DNA of 64,000 bases from Acinetobacter sp. ANC 3813 (GTDB lineage Bacteria; Pseudomonadota; Gammaproteobacteria; Pseudomonadales; Moraxellaceae). The position numbers and the translations under genes are program-made. The notes beneath the pieces were generated by a model. The model was given only the letters and a program-made list of their open reading frames with translations, was not told where the DNA came from and ran no database searches. The DNA lies in NCBI RefSeq assembly GCF_002135435.1, contig NZ_NEGK01000005.1, positions 124,001 through 188,000 on the forward strand, read 5' to 3'. How positions within the stretch are numbered: position 1 is the first letter of the stretch; each line of letters begins with the position of its first letter. Below are positions 1-8,794 of the stretch, piece by piece.

Positions 1-290
1 GAATATATTTTTCATAAATAGGTAGTTCAAAGGAAAATATTTTCTTTAACCCAAGTAAGGACGCAAAAATAGGAAATTATTTCCGGAATAAGTGCATTAA
101 TATTTAGTTATAGATTTGCAAGCTCTGCGGTAAAGCTAAGGCACTTAAAAACCACACCATTTTTTAATGCTTTAGGCTAAGCCCTCCGAATTTAGACTTG
201 TAAATTGATACAATAGACACAATCTATACAAGCAGTAGTGTTGCCTTTATCCAAGACTCGCGCAACCGGAACTGCACAAGGAGTTACCTC
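1..290. other. leuA upstream region, no gene
   Basis: This 290-base AT-rich stretch holds no convincing reading frame. It contains a TACAAT hexamer at 209-214 that could be a -10 element, but no well-spaced -35 was found. There is no run of leucine codons that would suggest a leader-peptide attenuator, and no T-box-like structure was recognised. The only clear translation signal is AAGGAG at 278-283, just before leuA. Confidence 0.5.
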
Positions 291-1988
291 ATGATGTTAG
301 CTGATCCAAGTAAAAAATACCGCCGCATGTACCAGCGTGTTGATTTGCCTGACCGTCAATGGCCAGATAAAGAAATCAATCAAGCGCCTATTTGGATGAG
401 CACAGACCTTCGTGACGGCAACCAAGCGATTTTTGAGCCAATGAACATCGAACAAAAGTTCAAAATGTTCCAAATGTTGGTCAAAATTGGCTTCAAGCAC
501 ATTGAAATCGGCTTCCCTTCTGCATCTCAAGTTGACTTTGACTTCACTCGTTTATTGATTGAAGGCGGCCACATTCCAGACGACGTATATATCGAAGTTT
601 TGGTTCAGGCGCGCGATCATTTGATTCAGCGTACATTTGAATCATTGCAGGGTGCAAAACGCGCAATTGTGCATATCTACAACTCAAACTCTCCGACCTT
701 CCGTCAAAAAGTTTTGAATGTGGATATTGCGGGCGCAAAACAATTGGCGATCAATGCTGCAACGAAAGTTAAAGAATATGCAGCAAAACAGCCAGAAACT
801 GATTTTATTTTCCAATACAGCCCAGAATGTTTCTCTGCAACTGAATTAGACGTTGCGAAAGATGTCTGTGATGCAGTGACTGAAATTTGGGAAGCATCTG
901 CAGATAACAAAGTGATTTTAAACTTGCCTGCAACTGTTGAAGTTTCTGGCCCGCACGTTTATGCAGACCAAATTGAATGGATGCACCGCAATATTGAACG
1001 CCGTGAAGGTGTCATTATTTCTGTGCACTGCCACAATGACCGCGGCTGTGGTATTGCAGCGTCTGAATTAGCGATTATGGCTGGTGCTGACCGTGTTGAA
1101 GGCTGTGTCTTCGGCAATGGTGAACGTACAGGTAACGTGGACGTTGCAGCGATTGCATTGAACATGTATACCCAAGGTGTGGCGCCTAACTTAGACTTCT
1201 CCAACATTAACGAAATTATTGCAACTGTTGAAGAGTGCACAGGCTTGCCAATCCATCCGCGCCATCCATATGCAGGCGACTTGGTATTTACCGCATTCTC
1301 AGGTTCGCATCAGGATGCGATCAAAAAAGGCTTTGAACAGCAAAAAGACCAAGAAATTTGGGATATGCCTTACTTGCCAATCGACCCGAAAGACTTAGGC
1401 CGTGACTATGATGCCGTGATCCGTGTGAACTCACAGTCAGGTAAAGGCGGTATTGCTTACTTATTAGAAGCAAACTACAACGTGGTATTGCCGCGCCGCT
1501 TGCAAATTGAATTCTCTCAAGTGGTACAGCAAGTTGCTGATGAAGAAGGTGTTGAAGTTTCTGCACAGCAAATTTGGACCTTGTTCAAAGACACCTATGT
1601 GGCCGTTAAAGATACACATTACTCAGCGAAAAACTACCGTTTGTCTGATGAAAATGGCAACCAAGTCATTGAGTTGGATATGAGCATAGACGGTGAAATC
1701 CGCCACTTGCGCGGTGAAGGCAACGGTCCGATTTCAGCAATCTTAAATGCATTGCAATTGCCAATTGACGTTGTGAACTATGAAGAGCGCAGCATCAGCT
1801 CTGGCGCGCATGCCAAAGCATTGGCATTAATCGAACTTCAAGTTCAGGGTACAGGCAAATCTGCATTTGGTGCAGGCGTGCATGACAACATTGTGACTTC
1901 TTCGATTGAAGCGATTTTAGCGGCTGCCAACCGTTTGATTGATCAAGGCGTCTTAAGCGCTGAACAAGCGATTGCCACTGCTGTCTAA
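291..1988 (+). CDS. leuA: 2-isopropylmalate synthase
   Basis: LeuA condenses acetyl-CoA with 2-oxoisovalerate, the first committed step of leucine synthesis in the cytoplasm. The 565-residue protein has the catalytic TIM-barrel N-terminus, with the substrate-entry region [10 protein letters not shown] near residue 40 and the metal-binding SVHCHNDRG near residue 245, followed by the C-terminal regulatory LeuA dimer domain that usually carries leucine feedback inhibition. Its length fits the longer LeuA class of about 560 residues. AAGGAG at 278-283 supports the ATG at 291; the adjacent ATG at 294 is an alternative. The gene stands alone and ends in a strong terminator. The other leucine genes (leuC, leuD, leuB) lie 55-61 kb further on in this window, so the pathway is split. 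Confidence 0.97.
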   Translation: MMLADPSKKYRRMYQRVDLPDRQWPDKEINQAPIWMSTDLRDGNQAIFEPMNIEQKFKMFQMLVKIGFKHIEIGFPSASQVDFDFTRLLIEGGHIPDDVYIEVLVQARDHLIQRTFESLQGAKRAIVHIYNSNSPTFRQKVLNVDIAGAKQLAINAATKVKEYAAKQPETDFIFQYSPECFSATELDVAKDVCDAVTEIWEASADNKVILNLPATVEVSGPHVYADQIEWMHRNIERREGVIISVHCHNDRGCGIAASELAIMAGADRVEGCVFGNGERTGNVDVAAIALNMYTQGVAPNLDFSNINEIIATVEECTGLPIHPRHPYAGDLVFTAFSGSHQDAIKKGFEQQKDQEIWDMPYLPIDPKDLGRDYDAVIRVNSQSGKGGIAYLLEANYNVVLPRRLQIEFSQVVQQVADEEGVEVSAQQIWTLFKDTYVAVKDTHYSAKNYRLSDENGNQVIELDMSIDGEIRHLRGEGNGPISAILNALQLPIDVVNYEERSISSGAHAKALALIELQVQGTGKSAFGAGVHDNIVTSSIEAILAAANRLIDQGVLSAEQAIATAV

Positions 1989-2040
1989 GCCATACGGCCA
2001 GATATGATCTGCAAAAATCTTATCTGATAAAAAACTTTAG

Positions 2041-2071
2041 AAAGGATACCCCAAGTGGTATCCTTTTGTTT
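2041..2071 (+). terminator. rho-independent terminator of leuA
   Basis: A perfect 10-bp inverted repeat (AAAGGATACC / GGTATCCTTT) with a 6-base loop is followed by a T-rich run. It ends leuA transcription and lies just before metX. Its 3' arm overlaps a TTG at 2066 that is in frame with metX, which argues against that TTG being the metX start. Confidence 0.9.
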
Positions 2072-2104
2072 CTTAACCCCAAAGATTTAAGGCGAATATT
2101 ACCT

Positions 2105-3265
2105 GTGTCTTTTCCAGCTGACTCAGTGGGCGTAGTTACCCCGCAGAAGTTTTCTTTTGACGAGCCCTTAGCGCTCGAGTGCGACCGTATTCTCCCACGC
2201 TTCGAACTGATGGTAGAAACTTACGGCGAACTGAATGCCGATAAATCCAATGCTATTTTGATTTGCCATGCCCTGTCTGGCCATCATCACGCAGCGGGCT
2301 ATCACCATGAAGATGATAAAAAAGCAGGCTGGTGGGATGCATGCATTGGCCCAGGCAAGGCCATTGATACCTCTAAATTCTTTGTGGTGGCATTAAATAA
2401 TATTGGCGGATGCAGCGGCTCTACCGGCCCGACATCGCCAAACCCTGAAAATGACAACCGACCTTATGGACCTGATTTTCCATTGGTGACGGTGCGTGAC
2501 TGGGTCAAAACTCAAGCCATGCTGTCTGACCGTATGGGCATTCAGCAATGGTATGCCGTGATTGGCGGTTCTCTTGGCGGCATGCAGGCGCTGCAATGGT
2601 CTGTGGATTACCCTGACCGTCTGCAAAAGTGCGTCATTATTGCCAGTGCGCCAAAACTCTCTGCACAGAATATTGCCTTTAACGAAGTTGCTCGTCAGTC
2701 CATTTTATCGGACCCAGACTTCCATAACGGCCGCTATTTAGAAAATGACAGCTATCCAAAACGCGGGCTGATCTTAGCGCGCATGGTCGGCCACATTACT
2801 TACCTGTCTGAAGAAGCCATGAAGCAAAAATTTGGACGCGACCTGAAATCGGGCAAATTTATGTACGGTTTCGATGTCGAATTCCAAGTGGAAAGCTATC
2901 TGCGCTATCAAGGTGAACAGTTCAGCCGCAACTTTGACGCCAACACGTATTTAATTATGACCAAGGCTTTGGACTACTTTGACCCTGCTCGTGAATACGA
3001 ACAGTCATTGAAAAAAGCGATGGATAATACCAAATGCAAGTTCTTAGTCGTTTCATTTACCACGGATTGGCGCTTCAGTCCGCAGCGTTCTCAAGAGATT
3101 GTTGATTCGCTGATTAGCAGCCATAAACCAGTCAGCTATTTAGACATTGATGCAGAACAGGGCCACGACTCTTTCCTCTTCCCTATTCCTTTATATGTCA
3201 AATCATTACGTGCATTTTTAGGCGGTGAAGAACACCTCAAAGCGACATCGAAGGAGGCTGTTTAA
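2105..3265 (+). CDS. metX: homoserine O-acyltransferase MetX (probably succinyltransferase)
   Basis: MetX acylates the hydroxyl of homoserine, the entry step to methionine. In gammaproteobacteria, MetX-fold enzymes are often succinyltransferases, so the acyl donor is an inference. The alpha/beta-hydrolase fold shows the nucleophile elbow GGSLGGMQ, the acid residue region TTDWRFSP and the catalytic histidine in GHDSFLF near the C-terminus. I place the start at GTG 2105 (386 residues, N-terminus VSFPADSV): the frame is open back to TTG 2066, but that lies inside the leuA terminator. AAGG at 2089-2092 is a slightly distant ribosome site. metW follows with a one-base overlap, the usual metX-metW pairing. 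Confidence 0.93.
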   Translation: MSFPADSVGVVTPQKFSFDEPLALECDRILPRFELMVETYGELNADKSNAILICHALSGHHHAAGYHHEDDKKAGWWDACIGPGKAIDTSKFFVVALNNIGGCSGSTGPTSPNPENDNRPYGPDFPLVTVRDWVKTQAMLSDRMGIQQWYAVIGGSLGGMQALQWSVDYPDRLQKCVIIASAPKLSAQNIAFNEVARQSILSDPDFHNGRYLENDSYPKRGLILARMVGHITYLSEEAMKQKFGRDLKSGKFMYGFDVEFQVESYLRYQGEQFSRNFDANTYLIMTKALDYFDPAREYEQSLKKAMDNTKCKFLVVSFTTDWRFSPQRSQEIVDSLISSHKPVSYLDIDAEQGHDSFLFPIPLYVKSLRAFLGGEEHLKATSKEAV

Positions 3266-3858
3266 TGCGTATCGATCATCAACTTGCAGAGAAATGGATC
3301 AAGCCGGATTCTAAGGTTTTAGACTTAGGCTGCGGCGATGGCGAACTGCTTGCACATATGAGTCAAAAGCATAACATCCGAGCTTATGGCCTTGAACTCG
3401 ACCAAGAAAAGATTGCAATTGCAATCAGTCGCGGGTTAAATATTATTCAGCAAGACTTAAATTTAGGTTTAAGCCGCTTTGCCGACCAATCTTTTGATTA
3501 CGTGGTCATGGCACAAGCTTTGCAAGCTGTAGATGCACCTGATGTCCTTTTAAGAGACATGGTGCGTGTGGGGAAACAGGCTATTATTACTTTTCCGAAC
3601 TTTGCGCATTGGAAGACGCGTTCTTTCTTGGCGCTGAAAGGGAAAATGCCTGTTTCTGAAGCTTTACCCTATATGTGGTATAACACACCCAATATTCATT
3701 TATGTACATTCCGTGATTTTGAAGCGCTATGCGCAGAGAATAATATCCGGATTATTAACCGGCTTGCCGTGAATGGGGACCAGCAAGGAAGTTTACTCAG
3801 TAAACATGTCCCGAATCTGTTTGGTGAAGTCGCAATTTATCGAGTGAGCGCTTTATGA
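3265..3858 (+). CDS. metW: methionine biosynthesis protein MetW
   Basis: MetW is a class I methyltransferase-fold protein that is almost always encoded beside metX and is thought to support homoserine acylation. The SAM-binding motif I is visible as VLDLGCGDGELL near residue 18, and the protein has the usual length of 197 residues. The ATG shares its A with the metX stop (TAATG), and a strong AAGGAGG site sits inside the metX 3' end, so the two are translationally coupled. The next gene in turn starts inside the metW stop (ATGA). Its exact biochemical role is not shown by the sequence. Confidence 0.93.
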   Translation: MRIDHQLAEKWIKPDSKVLDLGCGDGELLAHMSQKHNIRAYGLELDQEKIAIAISRGLNIIQQDLNLGLSRFADQSFDYVVMAQALQAVDAPDVLLRDMVRVGKQAIITFPNFAHWKTRSFLALKGKMPVSEALPYMWYNTPNIHLCTFRDFEALCAENNIRIINRLAVNGDQQGSLLSKHVPNLFGEVAIYRVSAL

Positions 3859-4445
3859 AAAAATTATTATTAGGTTCAACATTGCTGGCTGGACTGTTTA
3901 GCATCCAAGCTCATGCAGACTATGTTGCTCCGGCGCCATCTGTTGCGAGCCAAGCTGCTCAGTATTCTGTTATGGATATTAACAGCCTGACCAAAGCAGC
4001 CAAAGCAGGTCAAGCTGGTGCTCAATTTTACTTAGGCACGAAGTATCAATACGGTAAAGATGTTGCAAAAGACGAACGTCAGGCTTTTGCATGGTTTAAA
4101 GCCGCTGCTGACCAAGGACTTTCTGCTGCACAGCTGAATGTTGGCCGTATGCTGGCAGACGGTATGGGTACGAAAAAAGATGAAACTCTTGCACGCCAAT
4201 ACTTTGAAAAAGCAGCGAGCCGCGGCGACAACCGCGCGAGCTTTAACTTAGCGATGATGGAAGAGCAGAAGAAAAACTACATTGGCGCTTATCAGTGGTA
4301 TGAGCTGTCTACACGTGATGGCATGCTGGACAATAAAGTGATTACATTATCTGAAGGTAAGAAAACTGCTTTGGCTGCCAACTTAACGCAAGATCAAATT
4401 CGTCAAGCGCGTGACCGTGCTGACAAATGGATTCAAGCGCAGTAA
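3855..4445 (+). CDS. secreted Sel1-repeat protein
   Basis: The 196-residue product begins with a signal peptide (MKKLLLGSTLLAGLFSIQAHA, cut before DYVAP) and then carries Sel1-like alpha-solenoid repeats, recognisable as GAQFYLGTKYQYG, AFAWFKAAADQG, AQLNVGRMLADGMG and ARQYFEKAASRGDN, so roughly residues 50-155. Sel1 repeats mediate protein-protein contacts; a periplasmic adaptor role is likely but the partner is unknown. It overlaps metW by four bases (ATGA) and so is expressed as the third gene of the metX-metW unit, although nothing in it points to methionine metabolism. A UUCG-loop terminator follows. Confidence 0.85.
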   Translation: MKKLLLGSTLLAGLFSIQAHADYVAPAPSVASQAAQYSVMDINSLTKAAKAGQAGAQFYLGTKYQYGKDVAKDERQAFAWFKAAADQGLSAAQLNVGRMLADGMGTKKDETLARQYFEKAASRGDNRASFNLAMMEEQKKNYIGAYQWYELSTRDGMLDNKVITLSEGKKTALAANLTQDQIRQARDRADKWIQAQ

Positions 4446-4458
4446 TTCTGCCTGATTC

Positions 4459-4485
4459 AAAAAAGCACCTTCGGGTGCTTTTTAT
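4459..4485 (+). terminator. rho-independent terminator after the metX-metW-Sel1 unit
   Basis: The stem AAAGCACC / GGTGCTTT is closed by a TTCG tetraloop and followed by TTTATTT. It lies 14 bases after the Sel1-protein stop codon. Confidence 0.9.
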
Positions 4486-4544
4486 TTAAATGTATTTATA
4501 TTCTTCTAAAATAACCCATATTTTTAAAATTATAAGAGCAATAT

Positions 4545-4985
4545 ATGCAAATAAACTTTGAAGTCATTCAATATTCAGGTGGGTATTATTCTGGATTAAA
4601 TATACAGATTATTCCTTTTAATCTTGAGCAAAATCCAAACTTGCAAAACTCTATCGTTATTGATGAACTCGCTTTTTCACTTATCGAAAAATTCTTCTTT
4701 GAACATGAAAGTCCTTGGTCACACTGGGGATCAACTTATGTTTATCCTGAAAAAATCACTATAATTATTGAAAGACTAAATCATTATAAAAATGATCTAA
4801 ATGAAAAAAAAATTTTAACTTATAAAGATAATGTTCATCTTCTCTTTAAAAAAGAAACAAAAAAATTTAGGAAGAAATTCCCTAAATATAAAACTGAAGT
4901 AATCACTATGATTAACCAAGTCATTGGATTTTTAAAAAATATTCAAATCAATAAAATAGATGGTATTACAGTAATAGGCGTCTAA
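4545..4985 (+). CDS. hypothetical protein, AT-rich orphan
   Basis: This 146-residue product is not recognised. The first 70 residues are hydrophobic/aromatic (SGGYYSGLNIQI, ESPWSHWGSTYVY); the rest is very lysine-rich (KKETKKFRKKFPKYK), and no signal peptide or membrane helix is evident. The coding sequence is strikingly AT-rich and uses A/T-ending codons far more than its neighbours, which suggests recent acquisition. It sits alone between the Sel1 terminator and rdgB. Its size and composition resemble immunity proteins of polymorphic toxins, but no toxin gene is nearby, so this is only a guess. Confidence 0.6.
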   Translation: MQINFEVIQYSGGYYSGLNIQIIPFNLEQNPNLQNSIVIDELAFSLIEKFFFEHESPWSHWGSTYVYPEKITIIIERLNHYKNDLNEKKILTYKDNVHLLFKKETKKFRKKFPKYKTEVITMINQVIGFLKNIQINKIDGITVIGV

Positions 4986-5061
4986 AGCGTATTTAACTTC
5001 AACCAGATACCTTAAATCCGTTAAAATACTTTTCAATATTCAATACTAAGAGTGATTCTGC

Positions 5062-5685
5062 ATGTCTTCAACAGATTGGCTATCCCAAGGCACCCTTGTT
5101 TTAGCAAGCAATAACAAAGGCAAAATTGCCGAATTTGAAAAAATGTTTGCAGACTTAAAACTTCCAGTTGAAGTGATTCCTCAAGGCAAACTGAATATTG
5201 AAGATGCGATTGAAGATGGTTTGAGCTTTGTAGAAAATGCCATTATTAAAGCCCGCCATGCTTCTAAAATTTCAGGCAAGCCAGCGATTGCCGATGACTC
5301 AGGCATTTGTGTTCCAGTATTGGGTGGAGCTCCAGGTATTTATTCTGCGCGCTTTGCAGGTGAACATGGCAATGATGCGGCCAATAATGAAAAACTATTG
5401 CACAAACTGAAACCGCTGCGTAAAGATGACGCGCCAATTGAAGGTATGTTTGTTTGCGTACTCGCTTTGGTACAGCATGCAGAAGACCCGCTGCCACAAA
5501 TTTTCCAAGGTATTTGGCAAGGAGAGATTTTAGAAAAAGCTCGCGGCGAAAATGGTTTTGGCTATGATCCACTGTTTTGGCTGCCTGAACTGAATATCTC
5601 TAGCGCGGAATTATCAAAAGAAGAAAAAAACAAAATCAGTCACCGTGGTCAGGCGATGAAATTGTTTAAAGACAGCTTGAAATAA
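5062..5685 (+). CDS. rdgB: XTP/dITP diphosphatase (RdgB/HAM1 family)
   Basis: RdgB hydrolyses non-canonical purine nucleoside triphosphates (ITP, dITP, XTP) to monophosphates and so keeps deaminated bases out of nucleic acids. The family signature LASNNKGKIAEF lies at residues 13-24, the metal/substrate segment ADDSGICVPVLGGAPGIYSA near residue 75, the GFGYDPLF loop near residue 165 and the SHRGQA signature near the C-terminus. The length of 207 residues is normal. The gene stands alone here, with no terminator of the usual type, only a loose inverted repeat just downstream. Confidence 0.96.
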   Translation: MSSTDWLSQGTLVLASNNKGKIAEFEKMFADLKLPVEVIPQGKLNIEDAIEDGLSFVENAIIKARHASKISGKPAIADDSGICVPVLGGAPGIYSARFAGEHGNDAANNEKLLHKLKPLRKDDAPIEGMFVCVLALVQHAEDPLPQIFQGIWQGEILEKARGENGFGYDPLFWLPELNISSAELSKEEKNKISHRGQAMKLFKDSLK

Positions 5686-5692
5686 ACGCTGC

Positions 5693-5724
5693 AGGAGGTA
5701 ATATATTTTCAGTGGTTACCTCCT
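5693..5724. repeat. inverted repeat after rdgB
   Basis: AGGAGGTAA (5693-5701) and TTACCTCCT (5716-5724) form a 9-bp perfect stem with a 14-base loop. A smaller nested repeat (GGTTA / TAACC) shares its right arm. No T-run follows on either strand, so it is not a standard terminator. The stem includes a Shine-Dalgarno-like AGGAGG. Confidence 0.6.
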
Positions 5725-5767
5725 AACCACTTAGATCTAATGACTTTGATAATAAAAAGAGATTGAT

Positions 5768-6067
5768 ATGGCGCTGTCCCCGCTTAGAGTCACATGCCCA
5801 GAATGTCAAAATACATTTACAGAAATACCAACTCGATCTTTCTTGGGATTTCAAAAAATCAGTTGCCCGACTTGCCAAGAAAAAATGACCTTTCCCTTAA
5901 CGTCTGGCTTTCGCACAACCTATCGGGTTTTGTTCATGTTAATGATCATGATGCTGCTTGCCAGCCTTATGCAAGGTCAAATGGGTTTCCCAGGCATCAT
6001 TGGTATCGCAATCTGTTATGCCTTATTCCGTGATTGGCAGATCCGCAAAGAACTCAATTTTGATTAA
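5768..6067 (+). CDS. small zinc-ribbon membrane protein
   Basis: The 99-residue product has an N-terminal zinc ribbon (CPEC at residues 10-13 and CPTC about 24 residues later), then two closely spaced hydrophobic segments (FMLMIMMLLASLM and GIIGIAICYALF) ending in a short basic tail. It is probably a small inner-membrane protein with a cytoplasmic metal-binding head. No function can be assigned. Zinc ribbons of this kind are common in small conserved gammaproteobacterial proteins that bind nucleic acid or protein partners. Confidence 0.75.
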   Translation: MALSPLRVTCPECQNTFTEIPTRSFLGFQKISCPTCQEKMTFPLTSGFRTTYRVLFMLMIMMLLASLMQGQMGFPGIIGIAICYALFRDWQIRKELNFD

Positions 6068-6121
6068 ATACGCTGCTGTACGATGCAAAAAAATGTTTTT
6101 GATTGCGCTGTGCAATTTAAA

Positions 6122-6994
6122 CTACATAAAAAAATGCAGTAAAAAGCCATAGATTGAAATAATCATGGCGCTGGCAATGGTCCCTGAAGCAATATATTTG
6201 GCCGAATGTCCTGTACCTTGATAATGCGTTTCCAGCGCGACAATATTAGCTGCGGGCGGCAGGCAGAAGAACATAAAAATCACAGCATAGGTCAATTGCA
6301 CATGTGGAATCGGCAGCAGTACATACGCCCCAAAACACAATATTCCTGCCAACAGCATACGGCTGCAAATCAGCATCAAACTGCGCTTTAAATCCTGCCA
6401 GCCAATCCGCACTTTGCTCAGCCACATCCCCAAAACGCACATGCCTGAAAACGTCACCAGTACTTTATTGAGGGTATACGCCCACTGTACAACCGGATGA
6501 TGCTCATAAGCGCTGAAATCCCACATTGATAAAACAGCGGCAAGGCTCAAAGCGATTATGGGAGGCGACAGCAGCACATTTTTTAGAATGAACCGCAGAT
6601 CCTGTTGTGCCTTGCTGACGGCCATCACTGCGCAAATATTGCCAAATAGTGAGCCGCCAATATACAGCGCAACAATTGTCGAGCTGGCTTTGGGACCAAA
6701 TACCGCCAAAGCAAAAGGAAAACCCAGCCAAGCGCCATTTAAATAGCTAAAGCACAGTGCGCGGAGCTTATCTTTACTGAAAAAATAAAACAGGCTGTAA
6801 AAAATCAGCGAGGCGGCAAAACTAAATCCAATCAGCCATAAACTGCCCTGCTGATAAAACACCATGTTGTACACAATCACAGCAGGAATCAGCAGCTTTG
6901 CCAGCAACGATGCCAAAAAAGATCTGAAAGGTTTCAGCGCCTCAGCGCCAAAAAAACCAACAAGAAATGAAATAAGCGGAAGTATCAGCGCCAT
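6122..6994 (-). CDS. AEC-family permease (auxin efflux carrier fold)
   Basis: The 290-residue protein is almost entirely hydrophobic, with about ten predicted membrane helices. It shows AEC-family features: an N-terminal PLISFLVGFFGAEAL helix, a glycine- and alanine-rich N-terminal half, and the C-terminal half motif CLPPAANIVALETHYQG resembling the conserved P-x-A-x-N segment of bacterial malate and small-acid exporters. The substrate cannot be inferred. It is transcribed away from tatABC, with about 180 bases between their start codons. The ribosome site is weak. Confidence 0.85.
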   Translation of the reverse strand: MALILPLISFLVGFFGAEALKPFRSFLASLLAKLLIPAVIVYNMVFYQQGSLWLIGFSFAASLIFYSLFYFFSKDKLRALCFSYLNGAWLGFPFALAVFGPKASSTIVALYIGGSLFGNICAVMAVSKAQQDLRFILKNVLLSPPIIALSLAAVLSMWDFSAYEHHPVVQWAYTLNKVLVTFSGMCVLGMWLSKVRIGWQDLKRSLMLICSRMLLAGILCFGAYVLLPIPHVQLTYAVIFMFFCLPPAANIVALETHYQGTGHSAKYIASGTIASAMIISIYGFLLHFFM

Positions 6995-7115
6995 GGCGAT
7001 TGCAATTGCATTGGGCAGAAAAGTGAAATGCTAACACACTCCACCCTCACTGCGGGCAGGCGAAGGACGCTTTCCCCTCTTGGAGAATATCTGCTGTCTT
7101 AAAATTGCAACCTGT

Positions 7116-7133
7116 GTGTCACATGGTTGTCAT
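7116..7133 (+). promoter_or_regulatory. candidate Pho box upstream of tatA
   Basis: Two 7-base direct repeats, GTGTCAC and TTGTCAT, are separated by exactly four bases, matching the PhoB-box layout (CTGTCAT-N4-CTGTCAT). Eleven bases further on lies GATATA (7145-7150), at the distance expected for the -10 of a PhoB-activated promoter. tatA starts 42 bases after the box. PhoB control is an inference from the match. Confidence 0.6.
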
Positions 7134-7175
7134 GCGTAGCTGTTGATATAGTCTCAAAATAAAGAGGAAGATCTC

Positions 7176-7394
7176 ATGGCAGGACTATCAATTTGGCACG
7201 TACTGATTTTTGCAATCGTCGTACTGTTATTGTTTGGCACATCTAAGCTGAAAAACTTAGGTAAGGATGTTGGCGGTGCGGTTAAAGACTTTAAAAAATC
7301 AATTAAAGAAGAAGAGCAAACTACACAGTTGAATGAGCCTCGAACTTTAGAGCATTCAAATACCACCACCAATAATTCAACTATTAAAAATTAA
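7176..7394 (+). CDS. tatA: Sec-independent translocase subunit TatA
   Basis: TatA oligomerises to form the passage for folded proteins carrying twin-arginine signals. The 72-residue product shows the family pattern: a short N-terminal membrane helix ([16 protein letters not shown]), the FGTSKL hinge, an amphipathic helix ([19 protein letters not shown]) and an acidic/polar tail. It is the first gene of tatABC and is preceded by AGAGGAAG and a Pho-box-like sequence. Confidence 0.95.
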   Translation: MAGLSIWHVLIFAIVVLLLFGTSKLKNLGKDVGGAVKDFKKSIKEEEQTTQLNEPRTLEHSNTTTNNSTIKN

Positions 7395-7411
7395 AAGCTT
7401 GGAGTTTTGCA

Positions 7412-7858
7412 ATGCTTAATATCGGCATGACGGAACTTTTGGTGTTTGGCATTATCGCACTATTGGTTCTTGGACCTGAAAAATTACCTGAAGCTGCGCG
7501 TTTTGCTGGTAAATGGTACAGCAAAGCAAAGCGCATGATCAGCAATGTGCAAAATGACATTGACCGTGAGTTACGCTTGTCAGAACTGCGCGAGCAAATG
7601 CAAAGCGAGATGAAACGTATTCAAGAGCTTGAACTCAAAATGGAAGCTCAAATACAACAGCTTCAACAGCAATCCATATTGGCCAATGAACAACAACCAG
7701 AAAACGCCATACCTGATAATAAAAATAACTCCCCTACTTATTTATATTGTGAACAAAAGATACCCCAAGTATTTGCTTCGAACTTTAAGAGAAAATTTGT
7801 AGCACCATTAGGTTCAGCGCCTGTGCAGCCTTTTGACTTTATTCAGGAGGCGGTATGA
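7412..7858 (+). CDS. tatB: Sec-independent translocase subunit TatB
   Basis: TatB works with TatC to recognise twin-arginine signal peptides. The 148-residue protein starts with the typical MLNIGMTELLVFGIIALLVL helix, contains LGPEKLPEAAR after the hinge, a long charged amphipathic and coiled-coil stretch (residues 35-95), and an ill-conserved tail. It is longer than TatA and carries the glutamate-containing helix (TEL) typical of TatB. Its stop overlaps tatC by four bases (ATGA), with AGGAGG just before. Confidence 0.95.
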   Translation: MLNIGMTELLVFGIIALLVLGPEKLPEAARFAGKWYSKAKRMISNVQNDIDRELRLSELREQMQSEMKRIQELELKMEAQIQQLQQQSILANEQQPENAIPDNKNNSPTYLYCEQKIPQVFASNFKRKFVAPLGSAPVQPFDFIQEAV

Positions 7859-8628
7859 AGCCTGACATCCTAAGCACGCAAACGAAAGAACCGCAGGCAG
7901 ACTTTCTATTGGAAGAAATGCCAATTACCAAGCATTTGATTATTTTACGCAGTCATCTATTTAAAATCGTCGGGCTGATTATTGCATTGTTTTTTTGTCT
8001 GCTTCCTTTTGCAAACCAAAGCTATCAGTTACTTTCTGAGCCTCTGCGGGCACAACTTCCCATCAATTCAACAATGATTGCAACGGATGTCACAGCGACA
8101 TTTATGGCTCCATTTAAATTGAATTTTTTTGTTGCACTCATGCTCGCCATGCCTTTTATTATTTATCAGCTCTGGTCTTTCGTGAAGCCTGCTCTATACG
8201 AAAAAGAAAAAACACTGGCTCTACCTTTACTGCTGAGTAGTATCAGTCTGTTTTACATTGGTGTGGCATTTGCTTATTTCATCACCCTGCCATCCATCCT
8301 ACATTTTTTTATTAGTGTTTCACCTGAAACAGTCGCCCCCATGACTGACATCAACAGTTATCTAAGCTTCTGCCTAAAGTTATTTTTGGTCTTTGGCCTA
8401 ACTTTTGAAATACCGATTATCACTCTGGTGCTGATTCTAATTGGTGTTGTCAGTACAGATCAGCTGATTGAAAAACGTAAATTCATTGTCGTAGGCTGTT
8501 TCTTTATAGCGATGTTCGTCACACCGCCAGATGCACTTTCAATGATCATGCTTGCCGTTCCAATGTGGCTCTTGTTTGAACTTGGCCTCTTTTTTGGCAA
8601 AGTCATTGAAAAAAGAAGAACCGTCTAA
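7855..8628 (+). CDS. tatC: Sec-independent translocase subunit TatC
   Basis: TatC is the signal-peptide receptor of the twin-arginine pathway. The 257-residue protein has six predicted membrane helices and the conserved cytoplasmic N-terminal segment (TKHLIILRSHLFK), the FKLNFFVALMLAMPFI region after the first periplasmic loop, and the YLSFCLKLFLVFGLTFEIPI segment with its proline. Start and stop are clear: ATG within the tatB stop, and a strong terminator downstream. PhoX, a Tat substrate, is the next gene. Confidence 0.96.
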   Translation: MKPDILSTQTKEPQADFLLEEMPITKHLIILRSHLFKIVGLIIALFFCLLPFANQSYQLLSEPLRAQLPINSTMIATDVTATFMAPFKLNFFVALMLAMPFIIYQLWSFVKPALYEKEKTLALPLLLSSISLFYIGVAFAYFITLPSILHFFISVSPETVAPMTDINSYLSFCLKLFLVFGLTFEIPIITLVLILIGVVSTDQLIEKRKFIVVGCFFIAMFVTPPDALSMIMLAVPMWLLFELGLFFGKVIEKRRTV

Positions 8629-8647
8629 AACTTAAATCCACTCTTCT

Positions 8648-8674
8648 AAAGCAGGCTAATCGCCTGCTTTTTTT
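8648..8674 (+). terminator. rho-independent terminator of tatABC
   Basis: AAAGCAGGC / GCCTGCTTT with a five-base loop (TAATC), followed by seven T residues. It separates tatABC from phoX, so phoX needs its own promoter. Confidence 0.93.
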
Positions 8675-8716
8675 GTCTTTAGCATTCTTGAATCATTTAA
8701 TTTTAATGAAATATAA

Positions 8717-8734
8717 GCTTCACGCCGCTGTCAC
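8717..8734 (+). promoter_or_regulatory. weak candidate Pho box upstream of phoX
   Basis: GCTTCAC and CTGTCAC lie four bases apart. The right half matches the PhoB half-site consensus fully and the left half only in its last four bases. No clean -10 is visible at the expected distance, so this is a weaker call than the site before tatA. Confidence 0.35.
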
Positions 8735-8794
8735 ATCTGACCTTTAGTTTGTTGGTAGCTTACTAAAACAACCAAGCCATTATGCTAGGAAAAA

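Noticed and set aside
1..290. leu leader peptide or T-box riboswitch
   Set aside because: No leucine-rich short frame or T-box-like structure was found.
2066..2104. N-terminal extension of metX from TTG 2066
   Set aside because: The TTG lies inside the leuA terminator and the extra residues do not fit MetX.
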